A stretch of 64,000 nucleotides of DNA from Kribbella albertanoniae (GCF_004348455.1 NZ_SMKA01000017.1:1-64000); one strand, 5' to 3'; positions 1 to 8,516 are shown, counted from the first letter of the stretch. The notes: a model not told the origin generated them from the letters alone. Numbers and translations are program-made.

Positions 1-2
1 GC

Positions 3-251
3 TTAGTTCAGGTAGCCCTCGACGGTGGAGGCGGGGCGGGCTTCGGCGGTCTCGGGGTCCTCGCCGAACTCGCGCTTGGCGCGGCGCTGGCGGAGCAGGT
101 CCCAGCACTGGTCCAGCTCGACCTCGAGGGCCTTCAGGCGGTCGCGCTCCTCGCCGTCGCCGATCTCGCCGGCCGCGCGCTTGTTGCGGAGCTCGTGCTC
201 CTCGGCCACGAGGGCGTCGATCTTGGTGAAGATGTTGTTGTCATCGGTCAT
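3..251 (-). CDS. DUF2630 family protein
   Basis: Small, charged, probably cytoplasmic protein of 82 residues, very likely mostly helical: residues 7-65 are rich in Glu, Lys, Arg and Leu in a coiled-coil-like pattern (ALVAEEHELRNKR, then LKALEVELDQCWDLLRQRR). This pattern and length match the actinobacterial DUF2630 family, whose function is unknown. The ATG at 251 is chosen because it overlaps the stop of the upstream permease gene in an ATGA arrangement, which implies translational coupling. The same frame stays open far upstream, but that part is antisense to the permease. Family call is from memory of the sequence style. Confidence 0.8.
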   Translation of the reverse strand: MTDDNNIFTKIDALVAEEHELRNKRAAGEIGDGEERDRLKALEVELDQCWDLLRQRRAKREFGEDPETAEARPASTVEGYLN

Positions 252-1015
252 GAGGAAACGGTACGCCCGTCCGGTAGGCGGGAGCGGGAGAGCAGTTCGG
301 TGATGGTGAGGATGGCGATTGTTTCTGCTGCCATCAGGCCGATCAGTACGACGAGTTGCAGCGCGGCCGCGGCTGCGGGGGAGGCGCCGCCGAGGACCAT
401 GCCGACGAAGGCACCGGGCAGGGAGACCAGGCCGACGGTTCGGGTCTGGTCGAGGGCGGGGAGCAGCGCGTCGCCGGCGACCGGGCCGACGACGAGTTTG
501 AAGGCCTCGCGGGGGAGCAGTCCGATCGACAGACCGGCCTCGAACTCGCCGAATCGGGTGCCGTACTCGCTCAGCACCCGGCGTCCCGCGAGCGTGGTGG
601 CGGTCATGGCTCCGCCGACGATGATGCCGCCCATCGGCAGGATCGTGGCCGGGTTCCGCGGGACGACGCCGGGCAGGATGAGGATCAGCAGGACGCTGAA
701 CGCACCCGCCCCGATCGCGGCACCGCAGTACAGCCACTGATGGCGGATCTCCGCGGTTTGGTGCAACCGCCGCATGCTCGTGAACGTCGCGACACCGAAC
801 ATCAGCAGCACGAAGGCGATCGCCCCGAGCGTGTGCTGCAGTGCGAACCCGACGACCAGTCCAACCGCCGCCAACTGCACAACCGCCCGCAGCGCCGCGG
901 TGACAACCCCCTTGTCGTGCCGCAGCCCGGCGTACCGGGATCCCGCCACAGCGATCGCGATCAGCAGCGGCAGCACGATCAACGCAGCGGGCCCGAGCCC
1001 GGTGTCGAACGACAT
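248..1015 (-). CDS. FetB/YbbM-type ABC transporter permease
   Basis: Integral membrane protein of 255 residues with about six to seven hydrophobic segments. It resembles the UPF0014 family (E. coli FetB/YbbM), the permease half of an ABC exporter linked to iron and oxidative-stress resistance. Family-like motifs include GGIIVGGAMTATTLAG near residue 130 and LPGAFVGMVLGGASP near residue 205, typical of the cytoplasmic coupling region. E. coli FetB works with the ATPase FetA; no ATPase gene lies next to this one, so its partner must be elsewhere. It overlaps the DUF2630 gene by 4 nt. The ATG at 1015 lies just upstream of the E1 repeat element. Substrate is inferred from family only. Confidence 0.85.
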   Translation of the reverse strand: MSFDTGLGPAALIVLPLLIAIAVAGSRYAGLRHDKGVVTAALRAVVQLAAVGLVVGFALQHTLGAIAFVLLMFGVATFTSMRRLHQTAEIRHQWLYCGAAIGAGAFSVLLILILPGVVPRNPATILPMGGIIVGGAMTATTLAGRRVLSEYGTRFGEFEAGLSIGLLPREAFKLVVGPVAGDALLPALDQTRTVGLVSLPGAFVGMVLGGASPAAAAALQLVVLIGLMAAETIAILTITELLSRSRLPDGRTVSS

Positions 1016-1034
1016 CCGCCCATTTCAGCACGCG

Positions 1035-1139
1035 GCGTACAGAAGAACTGGTAGTACGCGGCTCCCGAGCGCGTCGCCAGGCGTGCACCGGGCGGAACGG
1101 CGGCATGTCTGGTGCACCACTAACAGTCCTTGTGTACGC
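1035..1139. repeat. Inverted-pair repeat element E1 (105 bp)
   Basis: A 25-bp unit at 1035-1059 and an inverted partner at 1115-1139. The left unit is itself a dyad, GCGTAC-N13-GTACGC, with AAGAACTG in the loop. The right unit keeps the ACAGTCCTTGTGTACGC side but is degraded at its inner end. It lies between the stop of the acyl-CoA synthetase gene and the start of the FetB-like gene. The same 25-bp unit recurs in E2 (17100-17203) and E3 (18106-18211) with the same overall size. No transposase is nearby. It could be a non-autonomous mobile element, a REP-like repeat, or a large transcription-terminating hairpin. Confidence 0.7.
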
Positions 1140-2861
1140 CTACTCGGTCTTGAAGTCCGCCTCGTCGTAGGAATGCTCGGTGCTTTCGCCGGCGGAGACC
1201 TTCGCGGCCTCGTCGGTGCGGAGTTCGACGCGGCGGATCTTGCCGGAGATCGTCTTCGGCAGCTCGGCGAACTCGATCCGCCGGATCCGCTTGTACGGCG
1301 CCAAGTGGTCGCGGCAGAACTGCAGAATCTCAGCGGCGAGTTCGCGGGACGGTTCGTGGCCGGCGGCCAGTACGACGTACGCCTTCGGAACGGCGAGTCG
1401 GACCGGATCCGGTGACGGCACCACGGCGGCCTCGGCGACGGCGGGGTGCTCGATCAGCACCGACTCCAGTTCGAAGGGCGAGATGCGGTAGTCGCTCGCC
1501 TTGAAGACGTCGTCCGAGCGGCCGACGTACGTGATGTAGCCGTCCTCGTCCCGGCTCGCGACGTCGCCGGTGTGGTAGAAACCGCCGCGGGTCGCCTCGG
1601 CGGTCAGCTCCTCGGCATCGCGGTAGCCGCGCATCAGCGGGACCGGCGGGGGAGCGAGCTCGATGCAGATCTCGCCGTCGTCACCGATCTCGTCGGTACT
1701 CGGGTCGATCAGCGCGATCGCGTACCCGGGCAGCGGCCGGCCCATCGAGCCGAGTTTGACCGGCTGACCAGGCGGGTTGCCGATCTGCGCGGTTGTCTCG
1801 GTCTGCCCGTAGCCGTCGCGGATCGTGATGCCCCACGCGTTGCGGACCTGGTCGATCACCTCGGGGTTGAGCGGCTCCCCGGCCGAGATGCACTCGCGGA
1901 TCGCGACCTCGACCGCGGACAGATCCGCCTGAATCAGCATCCGCCAGACCGTCGGCGGTGCGCAGAACGTCGTCACGCCGTACGTCTGGAGGACCCGCAG
2001 CATCTTCTCCGCGTCGAAGCGGGAGTAGTTGTAGAGGAAGACGGTCGCGCCGGCGTTCCAGGGGGCGAAGACATTGCTCCACGAGTGCTTGGCCCAGCCG
2101 GGCGAGGAGACGTTCAGGTGGACGTCGCCGGGCTGGAGGCCGATCCAGTACATGGTCGACAGGTGGCCGACCGGGTAGCTGACCTGCGTGTGCTCGACCA
2201 GCTTCGGCTGACTCGTCGTACCGGACGTGAAGTACAGCAGCAACGAGTCGTCAGCCGCGGTGTCCACGTCCGGCACGGGACCGTCGTACTGCGCGAAGTC
2301 GTCGTAGTGCAGCCACCCCTCGACCGGCTCACCGACCGCCACCCGCAGACAATCGTCCGCGATCCCGTCGTACCGGCCGGTCTCGTCGCTCGCGGTCACC
2401 ACCGCACGAACGTTGCCGCGGGCAATCCGGTCGGCCAGGTCGGCGTCTGTGAGCAGGGTCGTTGCCGGGATCATCACCGCGCCGGCCCGGATACAGCCGA
2501 GCATCGTCTCCCACAGCGGTACGACGTTGCCGAGCACGATCAGCACCCTGTCTCCCGGCTTCAGCCCGGCCTCGGTGAGCCAGCCGGCGATCTTGCGTGA
2601 ACGCTCGCCCAGCTCGGCGTACGTGCGCGAGTTGACCTCGCCGTCCTCCTCGACGATCGTCAGCGCCGCGACCTCGCCCTGCTCGACCGCCAGCGCGTCG
2701 AACCAGTCCCGCGCCCAGTTGAACCGCTCGAACACCGGCCACTTGAAGTCCCGGTACGCCGTCCTGTAGTCCTCCCGGTGCGCGACCAGGAAGTCCCGCG
2801 CCGCCCGGAACTCCCGCGTCACATCCGCCGTGCTCTGCTCGGTGCTGTCGGCTTCGCTCAT
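1140..2861 (-). CDS. Acyl-CoA synthetase (AMP-forming)
   Basis: ANL-superfamily adenylating enzyme of 573 residues that would activate a carboxylic acid to its acyl-CoA with ATP. Visible motifs: phosphate-binding loop YFTSGTTSQPK near residue 212, GYGQTE near 355, the ribose-binding TGDVASRDEDGY near 440, and the C-terminal lysine region PKTISGKIRR near 545. The N-terminal FNWARDWFD and overall pattern resemble medium-chain acyl-CoA synthetases; the true substrate is unknown. A GTG six codons upstream is an alternative start, but the ATG at 2861 follows a GGGTGGG stretch at a usable distance. A TACCGATCGGTA palindrome sits 23 nt upstream, suggesting repression by a TetR-type regulator. Confidence 0.88.
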   Translation of the reverse strand: MSEADSTEQSTADVTREFRAARDFLVAHREDYRTAYRDFKWPVFERFNWARDWFDALAVEQGEVAALTIVEEDGEVNSRTYAELGERSRKIAGWLTEAGLKPGDRVLIVLGNVVPLWETMLGCIRAGAVMIPATTLLTDADLADRIARGNVRAVVTASDETGRYDGIADDCLRVAVGEPVEGWLHYDDFAQYDGPVPDVDTAADDSLLLYFTSGTTSQPKLVEHTQVSYPVGHLSTMYWIGLQPGDVHLNVSSPGWAKHSWSNVFAPWNAGATVFLYNYSRFDAEKMLRVLQTYGVTTFCAPPTVWRMLIQADLSAVEVAIRECISAGEPLNPEVIDQVRNAWGITIRDGYGQTETTAQIGNPPGQPVKLGSMGRPLPGYAIALIDPSTDEIGDDGEICIELAPPPVPLMRGYRDAEELTAEATRGGFYHTGDVASRDEDGYITYVGRSDDVFKASDYRISPFELESVLIEHPAVAEAAVVPSPDPVRLAVPKAYVVLAAGHEPSRELAAEILQFCRDHLAPYKRIRRIEFAELPKTISGKIRRVELRTDEAAKVSAGESTEHSYDEADFKTE

Positions 2862-2883
2862 GCCCGCATGATTGCCCACCCAC

Positions 2884-2895
2884 TACCGATCGGTA
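2884..2895. promoter_or_regulatory. Perfect 12-bp palindrome, putative operator
   Basis: TACCGATCGGTA is a perfect palindrome 23-34 nt upstream of the acyl-CoA synthetase start. ACCGnnCGGT-type palindromes are common operators of TetR-family regulators of fatty-acid genes in actinobacteria. No regulator gene is adjacent, so assignment to a repressor is inference. Confidence 0.5.
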
Positions 2896-2912
2896 AACGT
2901 CCGCCGGGTGTG

Positions 2913-3953
2913 TCAGATCGCGAGTACGGCGCCGGTCACCACGAGCGGCGTCAGGATCAGGCCGCGCCAGAGGAAGGACCACCAGGTGATGGTGACGCTG
3001 GCGGCTTTGCAGCGGGCTCGCCACAGGAGGGTCGCCAGAGAGCCCCAGAGGGTGAGGAGGCAGCCGGTGTTGACGCCGATCAGGAGAGCGGTCATCCGGT
3101 GCGGGTCGGAGGCGGCGACCGGTTCTATCGCGAGGTAGGCGGGCAGGTTGTCGAAGAGGTTCGCGCCGAGGGCTGCGGTGGCGCTCAGGCGCAGGTCGGA
3201 GGTGGTTCCGGCGACCTGCTTGAGGAGGCCCTCCAGGCCGTGGTCGGTGAGGAACGCGACGATGGCGAAGAGGACAACGACCCCGACGACCAGTTTGGCC
3301 GGGATGAGCGACCAGCGGAGTTCGCTGCGGCGGCGGATCGCGAACAGAACGACCAGCATGAGCGCTCCGATACTCGCCGGCCAGGCGACCTCGATACCCG
3401 AGACGAAGGCGGGCCCGAGCAGTACGCAGACCGCGGTCGCGCTCCAGAACAGCACCTTGTCCTCGACCGCGGGAGTCGCCGGTACGTCGTACGTCCGGCC
3501 GAGGTCGCGATGGAACAACACCGCCAGCACGACGACCGTGATCACGATCGCGGCGATCGCCGGCCGCCAACTGACGCTCAGGTACGGCGTGTCCAGCTGG
3601 CGGAAATGGTGCAGCGCGAGCAGGTTGGTGAGATTCGACACCGGCAGCAGGAGGGACGCCGTACCTGCCAGCCAGACGGTCGTGAACGCGAACAGCTTCG
3701 GCGGGATGTCGAGCTGGCGAGCCATCGCGAGGACGACCGGGGTGAGTAGCACCGCGCAGGTGTCCAGCGAGAGCACAATCGTCAGCCCGGTGGCGAGAAC
3801 GACCACGAGCAACCAGAGCCGCCAGACCCGGCCGCGCGCCAGGTGGGCGGCCTCCCGGGCAGCCACGTCGAAGACCTTGGCCTTGTCGGCCAGCTCGGCG
3901 ATCACGGTCACTGCGATCAGAAACACCAGTACCGGTGCGATCCGCGCGACCAA
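2913..3953 (-). CDS. ArsB/NhaD-type ion transporter permease
   Basis: Polytopic membrane protein of 346 residues from the ion-transporter superfamily that includes ArsB, NhaD and CitM. Residues 45-110 contain the family-like pattern of a first repeat, with SLDTCAVLLTPVVLAMARQL and LLLPVSNLTNLLALHHF. A second half-repeat follows near ALGANLFDNLPAYLAIEP and LLIGVNTGCLLTLWGSLAT. It is shorter than typical 420-residue ArsB, so it may represent a compact subgroup. The start is a TTG at 3953, preceded by AGGAG at a spacing of nine, and is divergent from the Pat-like gene with only 41 nt between them. Whether it moves arsenite, sodium/proton or dicarboxylate cannot be told here. Confidence 0.75.
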   Translation of the reverse strand: MVARIAPVLVFLIAVTVIAELADKAKVFDVAAREAAHLARGRVWRLWLLVVVLATGLTIVLSLDTCAVLLTPVVLAMARQLDIPPKLFAFTTVWLAGTASLLLPVSNLTNLLALHHFRQLDTPYLSVSWRPAIAAIVITVVVLAVLFHRDLGRTYDVPATPAVEDKVLFWSATAVCVLLGPAFVSGIEVAWPASIGALMLVVLFAIRRRSELRWSLIPAKLVVGVVVLFAIVAFLTDHGLEGLLKQVAGTTSDLRLSATAALGANLFDNLPAYLAIEPVAASDPHRMTALLIGVNTGCLLTLWGSLATLLWRARCKAASVTITWWSFLWRGLILTPLVVTGAVLAI

Positions 3954-3994
3954 ATTCCCCGTCTCCTATCGGTTGCGTTGAGTACGCTGGCGGG

Positions 3995-6721
3995 GTGACC
4001 TCGCCGGATGACACGTCTGCTGGACAGCTTGCACAGTATGCCGTGCAGGCCCCGGCCGATTACCCGGTGGACTTCGAGGCCGATGTGGTGCTGCGGGACG
4101 GCGCCACCGCCCGCCTGCGCCCGATCACCCCGAGCGACGCCGACCTGCTGGTCCAGTTCTACGCACGGGTGTCGGAGCAGTCGAAGTACTACCGCTTCTT
4201 CGCGCCGTACCCGCAACTTTCGGACCGCGATGTGGCGCGCTTCACCCAGGTCGACTACCACGACCGGCTCGCGCTGATCGTGACCGTGGGCAACGAGATG
4301 ATCGGCGTCGGCCGGTACGAACGGACAGGCCGCCGTACGGCGGAAGTCGCGTTCCTGATCGAGGACGCGCATCAGGGCCGGGGCCTCGGGCAACTGCTGC
4401 TCGAGCACCTGGCCCAGGCTGCCCGGGAGAACGGGATCGCCCACTTCGTCGCCGAGGTGCTGCCGGACAACCGCAAGATGATCACCGTCTTCACTGAGGC
4501 CGGGTACAAGGTCGCGCGTGAGTTCGAGGACGGCGTGATCATGGTCGAGTTCGACATCGCGCCGACCGATACGTCGTTCGGGGTGATGCAGGCGCGTGAG
4601 CAGCGTTCGGAGGCGCTGTCGATCGCGCGGCTGCTGACGCCGTCGAGCGTCGCGGTCATCGGTGCATCGCGGCGCGATGGCACGATCGGGAACGCGCTGC
4701 TGCGGAACCTGCGCGACAGTGGATTCTCGGGTCGCATGTACGCCGTCAACGCGGACACCTCGGCGGCCGAGATCGAGGGAGTTCCGGCGTACCCGACCAT
4801 TCGCGATGTGCCGGACACGGTCGACCTCGTGATCGTCGCGGTCAAGGCCGAGATGGTGTCGGACGTCGTGTTGGACTGTGCCGCCAAGGGCGTGCGGGGT
4901 CTGGTCGTGGTGTCGAGTGGGTTCGCCGAGATCGGTGATGAGGGCCGTCGGCGGCAACGACAGTTGGTCGGGCTGGCCCGCTCGTACGGGATGCGGGTGA
5001 TCGGGCCGAACGCGCTCGGGCTGATCAACACTGCGGCTGGGGTTTCGCTGAACGCGACGTTGTCGCCGGTGATGCCGAGCCGTGGGCGGGTCGCGTTCTT
5101 CTGCCAGTCGGGTGCGCTCGGTGTGCCGATCCTGGCCGATATGGCCGCGCGTGGGGTGGGGTTGTCGTCCTTTGTCTCCGCGGGGAACCGGGCCGATGTC
5201 TCGGGCAACGACTTGATGCAGTTCTGGTACTCCGACGAGGCGACCGAGGTCGTGCTGCTGTACTTGGAGTCGCTGGGCAACCCGCGCAAGTTCAGCCGGG
5301 TCGCACGGCGGCTCGCGGGGCGGAAGCCGGTGATCGCGCTGAAGTCGGGCCGCGCCACGCAAGGTGTGCCGGTCGGTCAGCTGGTCCGGCGAAGCAAGTT
5401 GCCGGCCGCAACGATCGACTCGATGTTCCGGCAGAGCGGTCTGATCGGGGTCGACACGACCGGCGAGCTGTTCGATGTCGCGCAGTTGCTCGCCCACCAG
5501 CCGCTGCCGAAGGGCCGCCGGGTCTCGATCGTCAGCAACTCCGACGCGCTAACCCTGCTGGCCCTGGACACGATGGCGGGCGTCGGGCTCAAGGTCGCCG
5601 GCGATCCGCGCAACCTCAGCCCCGACGCGTCCGCCGCCGACTTCGGTACCGCGCTGGCCGAGGTGTTCGCCGACGATCGGGTGCACTCGGTCGTGGTCAT
5701 CTACACCCCGCCGGTGCAATCCAGCGGCGCCGAGGTGGCCGCCGTACTGGCTGCTGCCGCGGCTGGCTCGGACAAGCCGGTCGTCTCGACGTTCCTCGCG
5801 TCGCGGAGCGTGCCGAAGGAGTTGCAGGTTCCGGATGATGAGGGTGGTGCGGCGCGTGGGTCGATCCCGTCGTTCCTGAACCCGCAGTACGCCGTGGGTG
5901 CGCTGGCCAAGGCGACCCAGTACGCCGAATGGCGCCGGCGGTCGGACAGCGGCGTACCGGAGTTGCCGGACGTGGATACCGCCGGCGCCGAGGCCTTCGT
6001 CACGGAGTATCTGCAGCGGCACCCTCAGGGCGCGGACCTCGACGACTCGGACCGCCAGATGCTGCTGAGCTTCTATGGCATCTCCGTCCTGCCCGCGTTC
6101 CCAGTGCTGAGCGCGGACGAGGCGGTCGCCCGGGCCGAGGATCTCGGCTTCGAGGTGATCCTGAAGGCGACCGCCGAGCAGTGGCGGATGCGGCCCGACC
6201 TCGCCGACATCTGGCGACACATCCACGACGAGGACGACATGCGTGCGGCCTGGGCCGAGATGACCACGACCTTCGGGGTCGCGGCGGATCCGGCGCGTGC
6301 CCAGTTCGTCGTACAGAAGATGGCACCGCCCGGCGTACCGGTGGTGATCTCGGCCGAGGAGGACGTCTCCTTCGGCCCGGTCGTCACCTTCGGCCTCTCC
6401 GGCGTCGCCACTGACCTACTGGGCGACCGCTCCTACCGCATGCCGCCGCTCACGACCCGCGACGCCGCCGAGATGGTCCGCGAAGTCCGCGCCGCGCCGT
6501 TGCTTTACGGCTACCGAGGCACCGACCCCGCCGACATAGCCGCCATCGAAAACCTCCTCCACCGAGTCTCCCGCCTCACCCTCGACCTGGAAGAGGTCGT
6601 CAAGCTAGACCTCCGCTCAGTCCTGGTAGCCATCCAAGGCGCCACCGTCCTGGACGCCGCCATCCGCATCGCCCCGAACGAAAAACCCCGCCAGGACACC
6701 GCCGTACGACGCCTCACCTGA
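3995..6721 (+). CDS. GNAT + acyl-CoA synthetase (NDP-forming) fusion, Pat-like protein acyltransferase
   Basis: Large 908-residue fusion. Residues about 30-180 form a GNAT acetyltransferase with the acetyl-CoA loop HQGRGLGQLL. Residues 205-480 form CoA-binding and succinyl-CoA-ligase-like domains (SVAVIGASRRDGTIGNALL, FCQSGALGVPI). Residues about 680-905 form an ATP-grasp-like domain. This domain set is that of Pat/PatZ protein lysine acetyltransferases, which inactivate acyl-CoA synthetases by acetylation; here GNAT is N-terminal, as in actinomycete versions. Acyl-CoA synthetases at 1140-2861 and 51765-53663 are plausible targets. The GTG at 3995 is preferred because TACGCT lies exactly six nt upstream, as expected for a leaderless transcript; an upstream in-frame start has no support. 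Confidence 0.88.
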   Translation: MTSPDDTSAGQLAQYAVQAPADYPVDFEADVVLRDGATARLRPITPSDADLLVQFYARVSEQSKYYRFFAPYPQLSDRDVARFTQVDYHDRLALIVTVGNEMIGVGRYERTGRRTAEVAFLIEDAHQGRGLGQLLLEHLAQAARENGIAHFVAEVLPDNRKMITVFTEAGYKVAREFEDGVIMVEFDIAPTDTSFGVMQAREQRSEALSIARLLTPSSVAVIGASRRDGTIGNALLRNLRDSGFSGRMYAVNADTSAAEIEGVPAYPTIRDVPDTVDLVIVAVKAEMVSDVVLDCAAKGVRGLVVVSSGFAEIGDEGRRRQRQLVGLARSYGMRVIGPNALGLINTAAGVSLNATLSPVMPSRGRVAFFCQSGALGVPILADMAARGVGLSSFVSAGNRADVSGNDLMQFWYSDEATEVVLLYLESLGNPRKFSRVARRLAGRKPVIALKSGRATQGVPVGQLVRRSKLPAATIDSMFRQSGLIGVDTTGELFDVAQLLAHQPLPKGRRVSIVSNSDALTLLALDTMAGVGLKVAGDPRNLSPDASAADFGTALAEVFADDRVHSVVVIYTPPVQSSGAEVAAVLAAAAAGSDKPVVSTFLASRSVPKELQVPDDEGGAARGSIPSFLNPQYAVGALAKATQYAEWRRRSDSGVPELPDVDTAGAEAFVTEYLQRHPQGADLDDSDRQMLLSFYGISVLPAFPVLSADEAVARAEDLGFEVILKATAEQWRMRPDLADIWRHIHDEDDMRAAWAEMTTTFGVAADPARAQFVVQKMAPPGVPVVISAEEDVSFGPVVTFGLSGVATDLLGDRSYRMPPLTTRDAAEMVREVRAAPLLYGYRGTDPADIAAIENLLHRVSRLTLDLEEVVKLDLRSVLVAIQGATVLDAAIRIAPNEKPRQDTAVRRLT

Positions 6722-6741
6722 CCCGGCTTGATCGGCGCACG

Positions 6742-6841
6742 GTAGCTAAGGACACGTAGTAGTGGGTCTACCGCAACCTCGCGGCGCGCGGCTGAGCGTG
6801 GGGACCGCTCGGCGGGAGGACTACTACGTGTCGTTAGCGAC
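6742..6841. repeat. Inverted-repeat element E4 (100 bp)
   Basis: A 22-bp sequence at 6742-6763 (GTAGCTAAGGACACGTAGTAG plus T) recurs inverted at 6820-6841 with about two mismatches, enclosing 56 bp. It lies between the converging ends of the Pat-like and DUF2087 genes. Just inside the left arm it shares GGTCTACCGCA with repeat element E3. Size and layout match E1-E3, so it is probably a divergent family member. A hairpin here could terminate transcription from both sides. Confidence 0.65.
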
Positions 6842-6851
6842 AGACCGGGGG

Positions 6852-7361
6852 TCAGGGAGTGCGGCGGTAGATGCTGTTGGTTCGGGTGAGGAGGCGGGCG
6901 TCTACCAGTTCGCGGCGGAGGGCTGCGTGGTCGGGGTGCCAGTGGTTGAGTAGCTCGTTGACCTCGGGCTCGGGATAGGAGCGGCCCGGTTCGAACGATT
7001 TCACCACGTGCTCGAGGACGACGCGGAGTTTGTCCGGGTACGTCGGGAAGTGGGTCAGCCGGCCGTCGCGGATGAAGGCCTTGAGTACGGAGTCGCGTTC
7101 GGGGTCGGCGTCGAGGGGTGTCCGGGTAGGGCGCTCGGCGCGGACTGCGTTCTTGAACGCGTCCTGGTCGGCCTGTAGCGAGGGGGACGCCGTGACGAGG
7201 CCGGCCTTGATCAGCTTCTGCAGGGCTTTGCCGACCGCGGCTCCGGAGAGGCCGGTCGAGCCGGCTACCTGGTCGGGGGTGGTGGCACCGAGGACGACGG
7301 CGGAGTAGGTGCGCAACCGGGACGGTTCGGCCAGCAGACCACAGAGCTGATCGGTGTTCAT
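6852..7361 (-). CDS. DUF2087 domain transcription regulator
   Basis: Protein of 169 residues. Residues 1-75 look like an ArsR-type winged helix (LCGLLAEPSRLRTYSAVVLG, then TGLSGAAVGKALQKLIKAG as the recognition region). Residues about 95-165 match the DUF2087 pattern: LKAFIRDGRLTHFPTYPDKLRVVLEHVV and FEPGRSYPEPEVNELLNHWHPDHAALRRELVDA. DUF2087 proteins are presumed regulators with no well-known ligand. The ATG at 7361 follows GGTAGG; a longer frame upstream would run into the divergent P1 peptidase promoter. The divergent neighbour 52 nt away is the most likely target besides itself. Confidence 0.82.
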   Translation of the reverse strand: MNTDQLCGLLAEPSRLRTYSAVVLGATTPDQVAGSTGLSGAAVGKALQKLIKAGLVTASPSLQADQDAFKNAVRAERPTRTPLDADPERDSVLKAFIRDGRLTHFPTYPDKLRVVLEHVVKSFEPGRSYPEPEVNELLNHWHPDHAALRRELVDARLLTRTNSIYRRTP

Positions 7362-7413
7362 ACCTACCAAGCTAATGTCGGTGGCAACCAGATTTTCTGC
7401 CTGAGGAGCGCGC

Positions 7414-8463
7414 ATGCAGCCGGGTCCGTACAACGCGATCACCGACGTACCCGGGCTCCTGGTCGGACAGGTCGAGCGCGTCGACGCTCCCTACCTGACC
7501 GGTACGACGGTCGTCTACGTACCGGCCACTGCCGTCGCCGGTGTGGACGTGCGCGGCGGTGCACCCGGCACCCGCGAGACCGACCTGCTCGACCCGGTGA
7601 ACTCGAACCCAGGCGTGAACGCGGTCGTCCTGACCGGCGGCAGCGCCTACGGCCTCGACGCGGCCGGGGGAGTGATGCGCTGGCTCGAAGAGCGTGGTGA
7701 AGGAATCCGGGTCGGCCAAGGCGAGAAGGACGTCGTCCCGATCGTGCCGTCGGCGGTGATCTTCGACCTCGGCCGTGGCGGTGGCTTCCAGGCGCGCCCG
7801 GACGCGTCGTGGGGGACCGACGCGATCTCTCGAGCCTCCGACGGACCGGTTGCCCTAGGCAATCATGGTGCCGGGGCCGGTGCGCGGGCCCGGTCGCTGA
7901 AGGGCGGCGTCGGCTCGGCGAGCGTCCGGCTGGACGACGGGACCACCGTCGGTGCACTGGTGATCGTCAACGCGGCCGGTTCGGCGGTCGATGCGGACGG
8001 CGTGCTGCACGGCGCGCGCTACGGGCTTGGTGACGAGTTCGCCCACCTCAAGACCCCGACCGAGCCGCCGCCACCCGCAGCTCCGGGCCGCAACCTGATC
8101 CCGGGGCCGGCCATGAACACCGTGATCGCCGTCGTCGCGACCGACGTACCGCTGGACAAGGCCGCCACCAAACGGATGGCGATGATCGCGCACGACGGAC
8201 TGGCCCGGGGCATCGACCCGATCCACACCCTCGTCGACGGCGACAGCATCTTCGCGCTGTCCACGCTAGGAGACGACGGCCCACGGCTGAGCGTCACCGA
8301 CCCGACCGCACTCGCGCAACTCGAGGCGGTCTACGCGGGAGCGGCCCGCACACTGACCCGCGCGATCGTGCACGCGATGCTCAATGCCGAGACGGTCGAG
8401 ACCCCGACCGGCCCGATCCCGAGCTACCGCGACGCCTACCCGTCGGCCTTCCGAAGCTCGTAG
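7414..8463 (+). CDS. P1 family peptidase (DmpA/BapA-like)
   Basis: Ntn-type aminopeptidase of 349 residues. Members are made as one chain and self-cleave to give two subunits, the new N-terminal Ser/Thr being the nucleophile. Here NTVIAVVATDVPL at residues 235-247 matches the cleavage site region, making Thr236 the likely nucleophile. Other family-like blocks are the N-terminal YNAITDVPGLLVGQ, VVLTGGSAYGLDAAGGVMRW at 71-90 and GALVIVNAAG at 180-189. Substrates in the family include amino-terminal D- or L-residues and beta-peptides, so the true one is open. There is no signal peptide. Divergent from the DUF2087 regulator. Confidence 0.88.
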   Translation: MQPGPYNAITDVPGLLVGQVERVDAPYLTGTTVVYVPATAVAGVDVRGGAPGTRETDLLDPVNSNPGVNAVVLTGGSAYGLDAAGGVMRWLEERGEGIRVGQGEKDVVPIVPSAVIFDLGRGGGFQARPDASWGTDAISRASDGPVALGNHGAGAGARARSLKGGVGSASVRLDDGTTVGALVIVNAAGSAVDADGVLHGARYGLGDEFAHLKTPTEPPPPAAPGRNLIPGPAMNTVIAVVATDVPLDKAATKRMAMIAHDGLARGIDPIHTLVDGDSIFALSTLGDDGPRLSVTDPTALAQLEAVYAGAARTLTRAIVHAMLNAETVETPTGPIPSYRDAYPSAFRSS

Positions 8464-8516
8464 CGCAGTCGAAACTCGTAGGCGCCAGCCTGGCCGCCCG
8501 TGCCAGAATCCGGCTC

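Noticed and set aside
3-1106. Long minus frame covering the DUF2630 gene and the permease gene
   Set aside because: Only the last 82 codons look like a real protein; the rest is an Arg/Pro-rich shadow of the permease.
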